Source: Heliocidaris tuberculata (Eukaryota; Echinodermata; Echinoidea; Camarodonta; Echinometridae). From it: a stretch of 64,000 nucleotides of DNA. The stretch spans positions 3,509,008-3,573,007 of the forward strand of contig CM046839.1 in assembly GCA_025618425.1 (NCBI GenBank), given 5' to 3'. The notes under the pieces are model-generated. The model was not told the DNA's origin. It did no database searches and was given only the letters and a program-made list of their open reading frames with translations. Both the position numbers and the translations under genes were made by a program. This document shows positions 48,908 to 60,088 of this stretch, piece by piece (the stretch's first letter is position 1; each line of letters begins with the position of its first letter).

Positions 48908-49066
48908 GCCCCCCACACTTTTATGAGTGAGTAGACACGTTAAAAAATATATGGGAAAATGCTAGGAAATTGTCATTAATAAGTGAAATCAGATCAAGGA
49001 GTTATCACAGAACTCCTTGATCAGATCAGCCCCCCCCCCCCACTTTCAAAAACGCTCCGCGGCCCC
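48846..49066. mobile_element. Candidate hAT-like element with GGGCCGCGGA ends, no target duplication found
   Basis: CATGGGCCGCGGAACC at the left and the complement of the right end, CAGGGGCCGCGGAGC, are inverted. The interior has G10, a C-run of about 28 (48880-48907) and a TCAAGGAGTT/AACTCCTTGA hairpin (48994-49020). The flanking octamers do not match, so boundaries are uncertain. Confidence 0.5.
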
Positions 49067-49366
49067 TGCCGTATTATAGACTATTCAAAATTACAAACTA
49101 AAAACGCTAAAAAAATTGTATAGCTACTAGGGAATGAATCTACCATATTACATTTTCGAATAGGCCTAAATAGGGCCAGCTATGAACTTAGTGTAGGCCG
49201 AAGTTATGACTGTTAGGCACAGTTATACCGAATATCTTGGGGCCTAATGATTGTTAAAAATATCGTACATTGAATTATAAGCAGGTATTGATGAAACTTG
49301 CACTTTAATCTGACCTAGGGGAATTGGGCAAATTTTGGGGAAGGCCTAAGCGCCCAGAGCGCCCCC

Positions 49367-49615
49367 TCACCCCCGCAGAACCTCGCCTGATGACTGTACA
49401 TCAGGGTAGACCCTATATTTTCGTAGTAGATCCATGAACAGATGAATCAGGTGGCCAACACAGGAGGCACCGTTCACATAGCTAAGAAGGAAAGTACTTG
49501 ACTCAGTGTGAACAGGCTTAATGACCTCATTCACTTCATACACTTCGCACGTAACTCGATTCAGAAACGGTCCGCTCGTCCGCTCAAGTATCAAACTTTC
49601 CAGCTCCGTTCAAAT
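49367..49615 (-). pseudogene. Protein-like open frame of about 80 codons, unassigned
   Basis: A minus-strand frame runs from just after an in-frame TGA near 49613 to a TGA at 49367-49369. It has no start ATG near its beginning. The composition is unlike the low-complexity frames around it: mixed codons, higher GC, and a segment reading CEVYEVNEVIKP then STFLLSYVNGAS and HLIHLFMDLLRKY. It may be an exon, a decayed gene or a retroelement fragment. I do not recognise the family. Upstream on the minus strand CTTACTTAG could be an acceptor, but the frame there is broken. Confidence 0.3.
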
Positions 49616-49840
49616 TCCAGGATCTAAGTAAGAGCTTCATCTTCGAATAGTTGTGTCCTTACCATGCACCCGATATGATCCAGGACCCTGTATCAGAGGT
49701 AACCTAATCTTCTATTCATACATTGACTATCTCATCCTGGACTGGTTAAAGATCATTTCTCTGTGCTAATGCTGAAAGATAAGCAGAATTCGTTCGTTTG
49801 AGTGCAACTAATTTCAGATCATGACGCATTCGAGGAAAAG

Positions 49841-49952
49841 TATATAGTGCAACGATATGTAGAATAGCTTTTTTAGCTTCCTTGGGTCATCTTTTGGATA
49901 GCTCAGAGCTCTAAAGGATTTAAACATTCATCAGGAGCTTAGATTACTGAAG
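49841..49952 (+). promoter_or_regulatory. Candidate TATA promoter and 5' UTR exon ending in a perfect donor
   Basis: TATATA at 49841-49846 precedes, by about 110 bp, a textbook splice donor AAG|GTGAGT at 49952/49953. Only an ATG-TAG start-stop occurs between them, so an exon here would be untranslated. It could feed the exon-like segment at 51500, but no transcript evidence exists. Confidence 0.25.
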
Positions 49953-50243
49953 GTGAGTTATATATATCTTAATGGTTCTTTTAATCCATGTATTTTTGGT
50001 CACATAGGGATGAATAGTTATGAATACAATTATGTTATCTTTATTATTCTAAAATAACAGAATACTGGTTACAAAGTCCAGTGCAATCGGTCAGTTAGTT
50101 ATATATTTGTATTATTTCTATTTTTCTGCGTTCCACTTTCACCTTGTAACTTTCCTTCTAATGACTGTCGAGTTCGAATTATTATAGATTTTTCATTCTA
50201 TCCATCTAGTAATTTTGTTTGTATAATTTCATTACTTTGATCT

Positions 50244-50366
50244 GAGCCCTGTTTCATAAAACTGCCCCATTTCTATGACAAATTTGCGCTCAGTCAATCA
50301 AATTCAAGGATTTCAGTAGCTTATAACAATTATTGTAACTTGTTATTGATAACAAGTTTTATGATC
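50244..50366. mobile_element. GGGCC-ATAAA-type MITE, copy 4 (right terminus lost)
   Basis: GAGCCCTGTTTCATAAAACT and ATTTCTATGACAAATTTG to GTAACTTGTTATTGATAACA match the copy at 19550-19707. The terminal GAAACGGAGCCCC is missing at the right. Confidence 0.8.
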
Positions 50367-50442
50367 ACTTCATGTTAAAATGTTGAAGAGTCAGAGAGTC
50401 AGAGACAATGCACTGGACAGGTAGAAAAGGGAGGATGAAAGA

Positions 50443-50490
50443 TAAGATAAGATAGAGAGAGAGAGAGAGAGAGAAAAAGAGAGAAAGAGA
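50443..50490. repeat. (GA)n tract
   Basis: About 48 bp of GA with A-rich interruptions. Confidence 0.9.
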
Positions 50491-50599
50491 TTGTTGAATA
50501 CTTGTACATTTTCTTCAACTGATGATAGTTACCAATTATTTATCTTCCTTCCTTTGTATTACAAAAAAGCCGTCTAAGCAGTGGTAGTAGGCTGCAGGA

Positions 50600-50622
50600 T
50601 GGGGGGGGGGGGGGGGGGGGGG
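50600..50622. repeat. Poly-G run
   Basis: About 22 consecutive G. Confidence 0.95.
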
Positions 50623-51499
50623 TAAAAGGGGAAACAAAAAAGGAAACAGTAAAACCCTAGGCATGTAAACAAGCATCGATTAAACATTTCTAAGAAAGTG
50701 TACTCACCCTGTTAATAAACAAACAAACTAAACAAATTGTAATAAACTTATCATAAACGTGTCATGTCAAGAAATACCCTTTTTAGCAACACATGCACTA
50801 AATAGTCGGTATCATGTTTTTAAACTTTAAAACTGATTTCCCAACATACCAAGACAAGCAGTTTTATGCGCAAACCATCAAGAAGAAAAGTAAAACTAAA
50901 ATGTGAATATACCCACCTTCAAGTCTTTTTAAAAGATGTGAAGAGTACATTCAAGTGCATTATGAATGGAATCTGATGTCTGAGTCGTGAAAAGCTTGAA
51001 ATCTCAAGTACAATGAATCCTTCCATTTAGGATCAGTAAGTCTAGACACATGGATAGGGAGTAAATGTCACATCTCATTCACCCATCTATTCATATCCAC
51101 AGAGGAATGAATATTTACATTTTATCCTCAGAAGGTTATGTGAAAGTCTGAGGAGCGTGACAAAGTCATATGAATTACATATCTATAAGTGTATATCGTT
51201 GATTTAAGCTTCTTTCATAATAAAGTTATGAGCGAAAATCGCAGTTAAGTTATTTTATTTCAAACTGAAAACAATCAAAGAACTATATTAAGCCCACAGG
51301 TAAAACGTTACGCATTAATACAACATGAGGATCGATATTTGAAATGATTTAGAGCTAGTTTACATCTCTGAATTTAAAGGTTATATAAGACTCCAATTAG
51401 AGTCAAGAGGTAATATTCATTCATTCTGCCATAATTCATATTTCACACTTCACAGTCCATACTTTCTTTCCTGATTTATTTTGGTTATTGATCTTTCAG

Positions 51500-51606
51500 C
51501 GAGGTGGAAGCCTGCATTATTTCTGTGACTATTCAACGTAGCTTCCAGGGATATTTTCCCATTATCACAATCAAAGGATATAGTGTGAAAATGTCCTTGA
51601 TATCAG
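51500..51606 (+). CDS. Candidate internal exon, 107 bp, unassigned
   Basis: The upstream sequence is a good pyrimidine tract ending TTGATCTTTCAG, directly before 51500. The downstream boundary is ATATCAG|GTAAAT at 51606/51607. Only one frame is open across the segment, starting after one base and leaving one base: it reads EVEACIISVTIQRSFQG then YFPIITIKGYSVKMSLIS. The peptide has a normal residue mix but no motif I recognise. It might belong with the donor at 49952. A 107-bp open stretch between consensus sites can occur by chance, so this is a prediction only. Confidence 0.3.
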
Positions 51607-51687
51607 GTAAATGGGTTCGAAAATGGCAGTATTATGATTGCCAGTATGAGCCTACTTTTTTGGTTTATGATAGATACCTCCCGTAGT

Positions 51688-52240
51688 AGCAACTCAATTC
51701 AAATTAACATTTATTTTCTTCGATTGATTTTGACATCATTTAACATCTGTTCAAATAGTACTATTTACATGAATTGAATTGAATTGAATTTTATTAAATA
51801 TCATTGATTTACATCAATATTCTGTTCATAAACATATAACAGAGTGTATCATACATATAACAAAGTATAGATACAAATATTTGGAATGTATAAAAGAAGT
51901 ATAACATATGTAAAATGGATGGTAAATACATAAAAAATATAATGCAAAATGCGGGAAGTGAATTCATAATAATTTAGGTTAGTATCCTAAAAGATATTAT
52001 ATTATGTCATAAATGCATATCTACGGAAATGTACACTCAAAGCTTTGAAATTTAGTCTTTTGTTTTATCTGTCTGAAATCATAAATATATGAAGTAGGTA
52101 GTAACTGTATATACATGTATACAAAGTAGTATGTATATAATGAAGAACTTGTGATACAAGGAAGAAGGCGCGATCCTATAAAATAAGCAGAAGCTTGTAG
52201 TGGGTGCGCCTGAATACACAAACTGAAGAAAGAGTGGGAG
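51688..52240 (-). mobile_element. Dispersed retroelement 3'-end-like repeat, copy 2 (composite)
   Basis: Shares AATTCAAATTAACATTTATT and the GGAAGAAGGCGCGA...CTTGTAGTGGGTGCGCCTG module with 27212-27400. The part at 51790-51875 also matches 48055-48150. A short AATTG repeat (51774-51789) lies at the junction, so one element may have inserted into another of the same group. Confidence 0.6.
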
Positions 52241-52675
52241 TTTCAAAGACTATAAAACTACTTTGTCAGGAGTTGCTTTGTTCTCTATACATGAAGAAGT
52301 AACTTAACAATTTCAACACACATCTTAACATGACTTATATATTTCAAACCCTTGCATCAGATCAGATTGTTTCAACGAATGTCCCCAGTTGATGGGGGAA
52401 ATTTGGATTCGTTTGTATACATAGGGTCGGTTTCATGGGTCAGCTTTTAGTCCGTCTCTCTGATTAAGGTTCGTAACACCTGTAGTGTCATTATGAGATA
52501 ATGTGACAGATGCTTAATCAGATTCGGAAGGACCAGTTTCACTGCTATCCTACCTCGTCGCCTTTTCTATTTACTATGAACGGTGAATAACAGTCCTATT
52601 GATCGCTCATCAACAAATGCTTGGACAACTCATAGGGGTAACCCCTTTTTTTGTTCTTATTTTCATTTTTTTTTT

Positions 52676-52731
52676 AAGTCCTATATATAGGACTTTAAAA
52701 AAAAATATATATAGGACTTTAAAAAAAAATA
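52676..52731. repeat. Tandem palindromic AAGTCCTATATATAGGACTT motif
   Basis: AAGTCCTATATATAGGACTT is self-complementary and is followed by A9 and a partial second copy (ATATATATAGGACTTT plus A9). Confidence 0.85.
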
Positions 52732-52895
52732 CTGCATGAATTACAAACCATGATGAATTCATTTCCACAATATGGGTGAATGTCGCGACAGCACTATGTC
52801 ATTTGAAAGTTTCATGAGGGAATTAAAATTCTCTAACTTCCTCGAAAGACCACAGTTGTGGTAGATCATTATCATAACTATACAATTCACAACCT

Positions 52896-53043
52896 GGGCC
52901 CCGTCTTATAAAGAGTTGCGATTGATTGCAAATAATTTGTAATTGATATCAATTGCAACTCTGTAGGAGATTGGAAATTTGTGATTGATTAGAGGACTTG
53001 CGATCGATTCGAATCAATCGCAACTCTTTATAAGACGGGGCCC
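52896..53043. mobile_element. GGGCC-ATAAA-type MITE, copy 5
   Basis: GGGCCCCGTCTTATAAAGAG at the left is mirrored exactly by CTCTTTATAAGACGGGGCCC at the right. TTGCGATTGATT and AATCAATCGCAA continue the stem. Length is 148 bp. It is the best-preserved palindrome of the set. Confidence 0.92.
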
Positions 53044-54600
53044 TGGTTATGTCTTCTCGTTCTCCTTTTCCCCTGTCTTTATTATTTTCTCCTTATATTT
53101 CTTCCCTTTCTGACCATTCGATGGGGGTGGGACAGGGGGGGGGGGGGGGTCAGCCAGTTACTATAAATTTCCCCTAAGATACTGAATTACAAACTAAAGC
53201 CATTTTGCACCTAAGCTTTTTATATCAAATCAATGCCGATACCTTTAACGACTATTGACAGGGTCGAGTAGGATAGGGTCGAACAGGATGGGGTCGAATA
53301 AAGATAGATGGATGGACAAAGTTGATTCTACATTCGGAAGTTCAAGTTAAGCATCAAAACTGGTTGCATTTAATCATGGCCATCTGGTTGTTTATCAAGA
53401 CCATTAACAAGCTTCTGGTTCGCGGTTATTACTTCAACCAAAAACTCGGTGATTCAATTTGTTGCTCCCATTCACACAGCTGCTATTCTTAACAGCTTAC
53501 TAATTACAAATGAAAACAGAAAGGTAATGAGAGGCCCAGATCATGTCAGGTACATATCCCTAGACTCCAGATACGGCATACTGTTGGTGGCGATAACATG
53601 TGCGGACTTTCATGGCATACATACATGTCAGTGTCCCCCATCCGAACGTAACGTCAAATTGCGTCGTCTTGAAGCCCAAATAGTCTTGGAAAGCCCTCGA
53701 ATACCCCTTTTCAGCTTTCTCTGATACCAATAATTCTAAGCTGCCGTGAAGCTCATTTTCTCCAAAATAGGAGTCTTAAACAACATGAAAGGTGAAGAAT
53801 AATTTGGATCCCAGGATCACTATTAGATTCTAAATTTTTGGGGTAACTATTGCCACATCTTTATACAGTCGATTTCAAGTAAAAGTTTTTTTGTTTTTTT
53901 TAAGTTGTCTTTTTATTAAAAAAGACACTACATATATTTCCCTACGCGTATTTTAATCCTTGTCATTAGTATAATTATATGCTTTAACAACCAGAAACCT
54001 AGCACAAAGTTTACTGTAAACAATTACGATTGCTTCTATTTTTTAGTTGTCTCCAAATCACGATTTAAACAATAAATTGCAAAATTCGTCTTAGTTTTAA
54101 AATGTAAGATGATAATACAATAATATGGTCTTTTTACTCACGGTATGAAGTTAATTTAATGAGGAGAATATTCGGCTCTTAAAGAGACGGCGTCCTCTGT
54201 TACTGGTGAATTAATTTACCAATAAGTGAACTAGTGGATCGTTCAAATTCAATAATTACGATTGCACTACTTCCCCTCCCATCGCGGAAATGAATGGATA
54301 ATCAGAAAAATATATTTGAAAGCCATTAGCCTTGTAAGATTTAAAATTAAATCATCAACAAATTGCGAATTTACTCGTTCGTGAAGTATAACAAATGTCC
54401 AGACTTCGTGCATGCTTGTTAAAGTTTCGAGAAAACGAACGGAATACCAATGGTTATTACCGACTGCGATTGCCATTATCTGATGCCATCTTGGTCAGCT
54501 AATCGCTCGATCAGACTGCCCAATTATTGAATTCAGGAGATAAGTAATGAAGTAATTTGCAACGCCATGAGATGGACACGAGAAATCCCTTTTCACTTTG
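53044..54600. other. Sequence without recognised gene
   Basis: Contains a poly-G run (53137-53150) and AT-rich DNA. A 91-codon plus-strand frame (53449-53724) lacks motifs and splice support and is not called. Confidence 0.45.
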
Positions 54601-54615
54601 CACTTTCCATCTCCT

Positions 54616-54646
54616 AAGAGAGAGAGAGAGATATATATATATATAT
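54616..54646. repeat. (GA)n-(TA)n
   Basis: Short GA array passing into about eight TA units. Confidence 0.93.
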
Positions 54647-54815
54647 TACTTCAATGGACTTAATTAGGCTCAATCACAACCGCTATTTGATTTAAATTGG
54701 AAATTGATTCTTTTCACCAACGTCAAATTAAAAGGCAATACCAAGTAGATTTTTTCATTGCAAGCAGTCTCGTGGCGAGGAATTTTCATGAATGTATAGA
54801 ACAGCTTATACTTCC

Positions 54816-54816
54816 A

Positions 54817-54850
<34 letters not shown>

Positions 54851-54854
54851 GGGG
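54816..54854. repeat. (GA)n followed by poly-G
   Basis: About 25 bp of GA and 14 G. Confidence 0.95.
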
Positions 54855-54945
54855 TAGTCACACAGTGGTCAGAGAGACGAACGAAATGGCGAACGGGCAA
54901 AGAGTACTGGAAGAAAGAACAAAAATATAATTTTACGTCGAGACA

Positions 54946-54977
54946 CCCCCCCCCCCCAAAAAAAAAAAAAAAAAAAA
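54946..54977. repeat. Poly-C directly followed by poly-A
   Basis: About 13 C then about 19 A, preceded by GTCGAGACA. The arrangement resembles the CGAGTGTCCCCCCC-A-run terminus of the 1.7-kb element at 27816, but the following sequence does not match. Confidence 0.9.
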
Positions 54978-55442
54978 TAGAAGAAAACAGCAAATTTGTT
55001 TGTTGATATGCTGACTGTCATATCTCTGGGCTTCCCGGGCAAGATTTGAATATGAAAGTATTATCGGAAACCATGTTTATGTCGCTCTAATTCCTATTTT
55101 CCCCTTCCGCACTTTCCGTGACCTTGTACATGTAGGTCGCCCCCATATCTGGGTCATGACCCACTTCTTAATGACATAAATTCTCGTATTTCTGATGGTC
55201 AAGAGGAAATGAAAACAATCTGATTCTCAGCTGAGGATAAGAAGATGAAATGGAATCTAGATGACAAGTGATTAGCTCGTCTCGCGTTTCGACCTGAGTG
55301 GTATAAAGGGATGGGGTGGAGCATCTTTGCATTGTGACATCACCAGCGTCAAATGTCAAAATAACACGGTGTGAATTCATTCGCGGTTACATGGACTTGC
55401 GAAAAATATCTCAGAATTTAACAAATACTTGTATATCTAATT

Positions 55443-55785
55443 CTTCTTTTGGTACTACTTCTACTTCTACTTCTTCTTCTTCTTTTAATTTTACTTCTAC
55501 TTGTATATCTACTTCTATTTCTACTTCTACCTCCTGTTCTTCTTCTACTTTTACTCATAATTTCTGTTTCTACTTCTACTTCTATTTCTATACTCCTACT
55601 TCTATTCTACGTCTACTTCTACGCCTGAGTCTACGTCTACGTCTACGTCTATATATACTACTATTACTATTACTACTGCTGCGGCTACTACTTCTCCTCC
55701 TCCTCCTCCTCCTCCTCCTCCTCCTCCTCCTCCTCCTCCTCCTACTACTACTACTACTACTACCACCACTTCTCCTGTTATTACC
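55443..55785. repeat. CTT/CTA/CTC trinucleotide array
   Basis: About 340 bp of CTN triplets: CTT and CTA rich on the left, CTC rich (about 55690-55740) then CTA on the right, with point interruptions throughout. Confidence 0.96.
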
Positions 55786-56039
55786 TTTATTGCTTCTGGG
55801 ACATGATGTACATATTTGTCTAAGTTGTCTTACTTTTTTAAATCATGTTAACTAGTTCATATAATTGAAACTACATCACATTATCTCTTTACAATGGAGT
55901 CTAATACATGTACATCAACATCTGAGCATAGTCGACCTAAATTGTAATTCTGTTCCATCGTCACATTCACATTACAGTAGTATAAGCTCTCATCATGTCT
56001 TGATAATGATAATATCATCTGTGAAAAAGAAGCCAAGTG

Positions 56040-56260
56040 AGTGCATCTATCCAGTAGCGAGTCCAGAGAGCACAGGGGCACGTGCCCCCCTTTCAAGTTA
56101 TCTGCATGACATATTTAATACACACAAAAATATACTCCACCCAGCTTGTATTCTTGTGCCCTTGTGCCCCTTTTTAAGTGTAGGTACGGGCGCAACTTAA
56201 AATTATTAAAAGTTAAAAAATGATAGTAATGACAGTGATAATAATTATTGTTGTCATAAT
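56040..56260. repeat. Dispersed repeat unit R, copy 1 (empty site)
   Basis: GCGAGTCCAGAGAGCACAGG, GGCACGTGCCCCCC, CAAGTTATCTGCATGACAT and ACACACAAAAATATACTCC occur in one continuous block. The same words recur at 56335-56960, where a 496-bp palindrome is inserted between CATGACA and ACACAC. The end (GATAATAATTATTGTTGTCA) also recurs at 59112-59135. Confidence 0.85.
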
Positions 56261-56334
56261 AATAACATTTACATTGATGATGTTATGCAGTAAAATATAT
56301 AAAACGTGAGTGTAAGCTTGTAGGTGTACTGGTA

Positions 56335-56960
56335 GTAGTGAGTCCGGAGAGCACAGGGGCACGTGCCCCATGTCCAAGTTATCTGCATGACATTAGGGGA
56401 AGTTCACCCTGAAGATTACTTGAGTTTAAAAAAATGCAGAAAAAATAAAGAATAATATTGGCGAAGGTTTGATGAAAATCGGTCAAATAATAAAAGAGTT
56501 ATGAGTATTTAAAGTTTTGGATTCGTGACGTCACATGCGAGCAGCTGCCCATTGGTCATGTAATAAATATTCCATATATTCGCATTTTTTTTTACGTTCC
56601 ACGATAAATTAATATTGTTTCTTTTCAGAATCTAGTATTGAATAACATTTCTGACAATATATCAAATGCACAGACGAAAATATTCTAAATTTTCTGAGAA
56701 AACTGTATTTTATGGAATATTATCACATTACATAATGGAGGAGCTGCTCGCATGTGACGTCACAAAATCAAAACTTCAAAAGTCCGTAACTCCGTTATTC
56801 TTTAACGGATTTTGTCCAAACTTTCGCCAATATTTTTCTTTATTTTTTCTGCATTTTTTAAACTCAAGTAATCTTCGGGGTGAACTTCCCCTTTGTAAGT
56901 ACACACAAAAATATACTCCGCCCAGCTTGTGTTCTCGTGCAGTTGTGCCCCCTTTTCAGA
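56335..56960. repeat. Repeat unit R, copy 2, interrupted by a MITE
   Basis: Left part 56335-56395 and right part 56892-56960 match copy 1 at 56040-56170. The palindromic element lies between them. Confidence 0.85.
56396..56891. mobile_element. 496-bp palindromic MITE with about 185-bp arms
   Basis: Left GGGGAAGTTCACCCTGAAGA and right TCTTCGGGGTGAACTTCCCC are inverted. The arms run on through TTACTTGAGTTTAAAAAA, ATGCAGAAAAAATAAAGAA, TTGGCGAA and GTGACGTCACATGCGAGCAG. Comparison with copy 1 of repeat R gives the pre-insertion state. The exact target duplication is unclear (flanks CATTA and TTTGTAAG against CATATTTAATA in the empty site). No coding frame is credible; a 103-codon frame here is an arm translation. 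Confidence 0.9.
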
Positions 56961-57399
56961 CCCGAAAAGGTACCTGAAACTCTGAAAGTATATCTTTTTT
57001 TTTGCTTGTCAAAGTTTTTTCTCCATTGTGCCTCAGGTGCCCCGTTTATCAGTGTCCTTCATTCGCCCCTAGCTGCATCTATCTCTCCACGCAGGATGTA
57101 CGCACTTGTACAACATGGCGTTCAATCTGGTAGAATGTTATTAGAAGTCGATTCGAAGGATGTGATTCACGTCAAGTAGCCCTGTTCAGTTAAATGATTT
57201 CTACACGAATCCTCAACATCCATGTCATTAACAGTACACCATTATAGGATTTGAAAGAGACACATTACGTTTAGTTCGAATGTGAAAGAGATATGGGGGA
57301 TTCCAGGCGCTTCCGATTTTCAGTTCAAGAAGGAAGACTTTGACAAATAGGAGATGGACATATTTCATACGTAAAGCGGCGATTTCTCGACACGGCAGG

Positions 57400-57500
57400 G
57401 GGGAGGGGGGGGGGGGGGGGGGACAAGACTAGCCTTTACCATTGCTTACTATACAATCTTCAAAATTTCTGAGGGGGACGTGTCCCCCCCCCCCCTTCCC
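57400..57500. repeat. Poly-G and poly-C pair
   Basis: A G-rich run (57402-57421) and a C-run (57484-57496) about 60 bp apart can pair. CGGCAGGGG to GGATCGCCGCCCATG may be worn hAT-like ends, unproven. Confidence 0.6.
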
Positions 57501-57540
57501 AAGGATCGCCGCCCATGTGTACATGAATGATTCAAACTCT

Positions 57541-58880
57541 TGACGCTTTATTGCGCGTTAAACCAAGGATAAGGACAAGTTCATGAATATACAAGGAAAG
57601 AATTTGAAGAATTGCAAGATTTAGAGTTGGAACTATTGGACCTGCAAATTTAGATTTATTTCTGTAATATAACATTTTACGTATTTTAATTCTGAATTCT
57701 TAAAGAAAATAATAACAACACCTTTGTGATTTTGAAATGATATTTTGAAATGATTCAGTAAAATCATAATCTATACTTTCTGAGATATTAGATGCTATCT
57801 GATGTTAACTTGTTTATTAAAAACCATTTAAATGTCTATTATAATATTATAATTTGCGTAGTAATAATTCTAACAAACTTAAGAAACACCCAATACCATT
57901 CAATTGACATTATACACTTAACACGTTCAATTGAGTAGCGCAGCACTTAAAAACAATCTGTGAAACTTCACAGACGTCAAATCTATATCCTCTTCCAGAA
58001 TAGTACTCGTCTTCCCGAGCTAGAGTACAAAAATCTCTAAATTTCCTTAAGTTTTCCCCAACTGAAGCTGACGGGAAGGGAAGAGTATCCCATAAGGCGT
58101 TGGGTGGGGATGTGATGATAATGAGTCAATAAGGAGTTTCAGACAATGTATTGAATTAGGGGTACAAGTACTAAATAGTTTGTGGGGGCTATAGTATGAG
58201 TTTGGAAAAAAAAGTATTCATGAGGGAAACTAAGAGAAGGAGGCGATTTGTTTTTCTTGATATTTCCATTTTATCTGTGATATTTGACCTGTGACACTTT
58301 CATTTTAAAACAAATTAATTCACAATCTAACCACAGTACGACAATTCCAAGAATGTTAGTTACTTTATGTAAGAAGACCAGAAATCCATTTGGTTGAGAA
58401 TATCAAATCGTGGGAATATATTCTAACTCGTGGAAAAAAGTAAAGTTTGATACATCTATAGCAAATATATTGTTAGACCTGCATTTCATAAATTAGAATA
58501 GATAAAGAACATAGATGAATGCGATTACTAGCCCCAAAAGAGAAAGGATATAAGTGTCAAAATATATTAAGTTATGAATGGCCAAAATACCCTATAGAGT
58601 CTAGATAACTACCTTAGGTCTATGGGTCAAATGAGACAGATATGCTTCGTAATTTTTGTCATGAAGTGCCATGTCATGAACTAGTTGAAATCAACATTTT
58701 CATGTTGTCTGTTAACCTCGTCGACTATCTATTTTACACAGTAACAAAGTCAAATCTGATAATATGGCTTGGATAAACGCCAGGTATGTTACGGACTGTG
58801 TTTGTTATTCAGTGGATTCTTTAACATTAACGACGACAGTTGGAAACTCCTGTTGTGAAAAACTCACCTTTCCAAAGATG
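57541..58880. other. AT-rich sequence, no gene seen
   Basis: No exon or structured element recognised. Confidence 0.5.
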
Positions 58881-58918
58881 AGTCAGTGCTGACCTCGATC
58901 CATAGGCACAGCAATATA

Positions 58919-58933
58919 CCCCCCCCCCCAAAA

Positions 58934-58997
<64 letters not shown>

Positions 58998-59040
58998 AGA
59001 GAAAACAAAAGAAAAGAGAAGGAAAAAAGAAGAAGAAGAA
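58919..59040. repeat. Poly-C then long A-rich run and GAA
   Basis: About 11 C followed by about 65 bp almost entirely A, then AAG/GAAA units. Confidence 0.96.
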
Positions 59041-59087
59041 TTTGTCAGTGCGGGAGAGGGATTCTCTGGAAAATATACAGAAATATT

Positions 59088-59145
59088 AAAAATTTAAAAT
59101 GATAGTAATGATGGTGATAATAATTATTGTTGTCATAATAGCATA
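59088..59145. repeat. Fragment of repeat unit R
   Basis: TTTAAAATGATAGTAATGA and GATAATAATTATTGTTGTCA match the end of copy 1 (56210-56258). Confidence 0.75.
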
Positions 59146-59398
59146 GCTCTGAAGTAGTAATATATAATACAAGCTTATAATAGCCATACGGGCACAAGTT
59201 GGTCGGTGGGCTATCGTAATTATATCTTACCTGCATTACAACTTTCGAGTTTTAACAAGTAATTGACACTTTATTAAATAGGCAATGTAGTTTCATCATT
59301 CAGATATACTAAATACGATGTAAAAATAACAAACAGACCACTGCCACTGATGTGGTGCGATTGGTCGAATATTGGTAATTTCAAAATACGTTGGGGTA

Positions 59399-59418
59399 GC
59401 CCCCCCCCCCCCCCCCCG
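59399..59418. repeat. Poly-C run
   Basis: About 18 C with one G. Confidence 0.95.
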
Positions 59419-59669
59419 CCTTGTAAGCCAATATGTATATAAACCTACTTTCATGTAGGTACCCAGAGAGATACATTGTGAGATACATTGTGATCCTACC
59501 CATTTTAAAAATCTGAAATAGACAACGTCCAAAAGATCGTTTATCTGAAAATCTATTTTGTAAATATAATTGTAATATAAGTTAAAATAACAAAAGAAAG
59601 GTCATGCAAATAGCTACCAGTCATCTGAATCACTTAAAATCTTATCAGCTTTTTTTTCAAATTGATAAA

Positions 59670-59801
59670 TTAATTTTATTTTATTTTATTTTATCTATTC
59701 ATCTATTTATTCATTTATTTATTTATCTATTTATTTGATTTGATTTGATTTATTCATTTATTTATTTAATTTAATCTAATTATTGGGAGGGGGGGGGGGG
59801 G
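59670..59801. repeat. (TTTTA)n/(TTTA)n then poly-G
   Basis: T/A-rich tetra- and pentamers for about 100 bp, then GGGAGG and about 11 G. Confidence 0.9.
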
Positions 59802-59972
59802 TTGCGGGGGAGGCTTGGCTTACCCTAACTATACATGGGCTTTGATTAAAAGAAATTACAAATGATGATAAAAAAAATTTCTCTCTCTCTCTGTAGGAGC
59901 TATAGCAACTTGTGTTTGATTTCCACCTTTTTAAAGGAAATTGATAAAGGACTATATTCTTTCCAAAAATTG

Positions 59973-60084
59973 AGGTGACCGATAACGATAACGAGATGTT
60001 CAAGGTACACCCTACCATATGGGGTATACGTGTGAGTATACTCGTCTCTGTTATCGTTATTGGACAAATGTGACCCACGCTTGA
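59973..60084. mobile_element. Foldback MITE, CGATAACG-arm family, copy 3 (compact)
   Basis: GACCGATAACGATAACGAGA at the left and CTGTTATCGTTATTGGACA, then AATGTGACC, at the right. AAGGTACACCCTACCATATG and GGGGTATACGTGTGAGTATA form the loop region. It abuts the TTAA element at 60089. Confidence 0.8.
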
Positions 60085-60088
60085 TTAA

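Noticed and set aside
53449..53724. 91-codon plus-strand frame
   Set aside because: No motif, no splice support, start not ATG-anchored.
57385..57520. hAT-like element bounded by CGGCAGGGG and GGCGATCC words
   Set aside because: The left end cannot be aligned with the right and no target duplication was seen.
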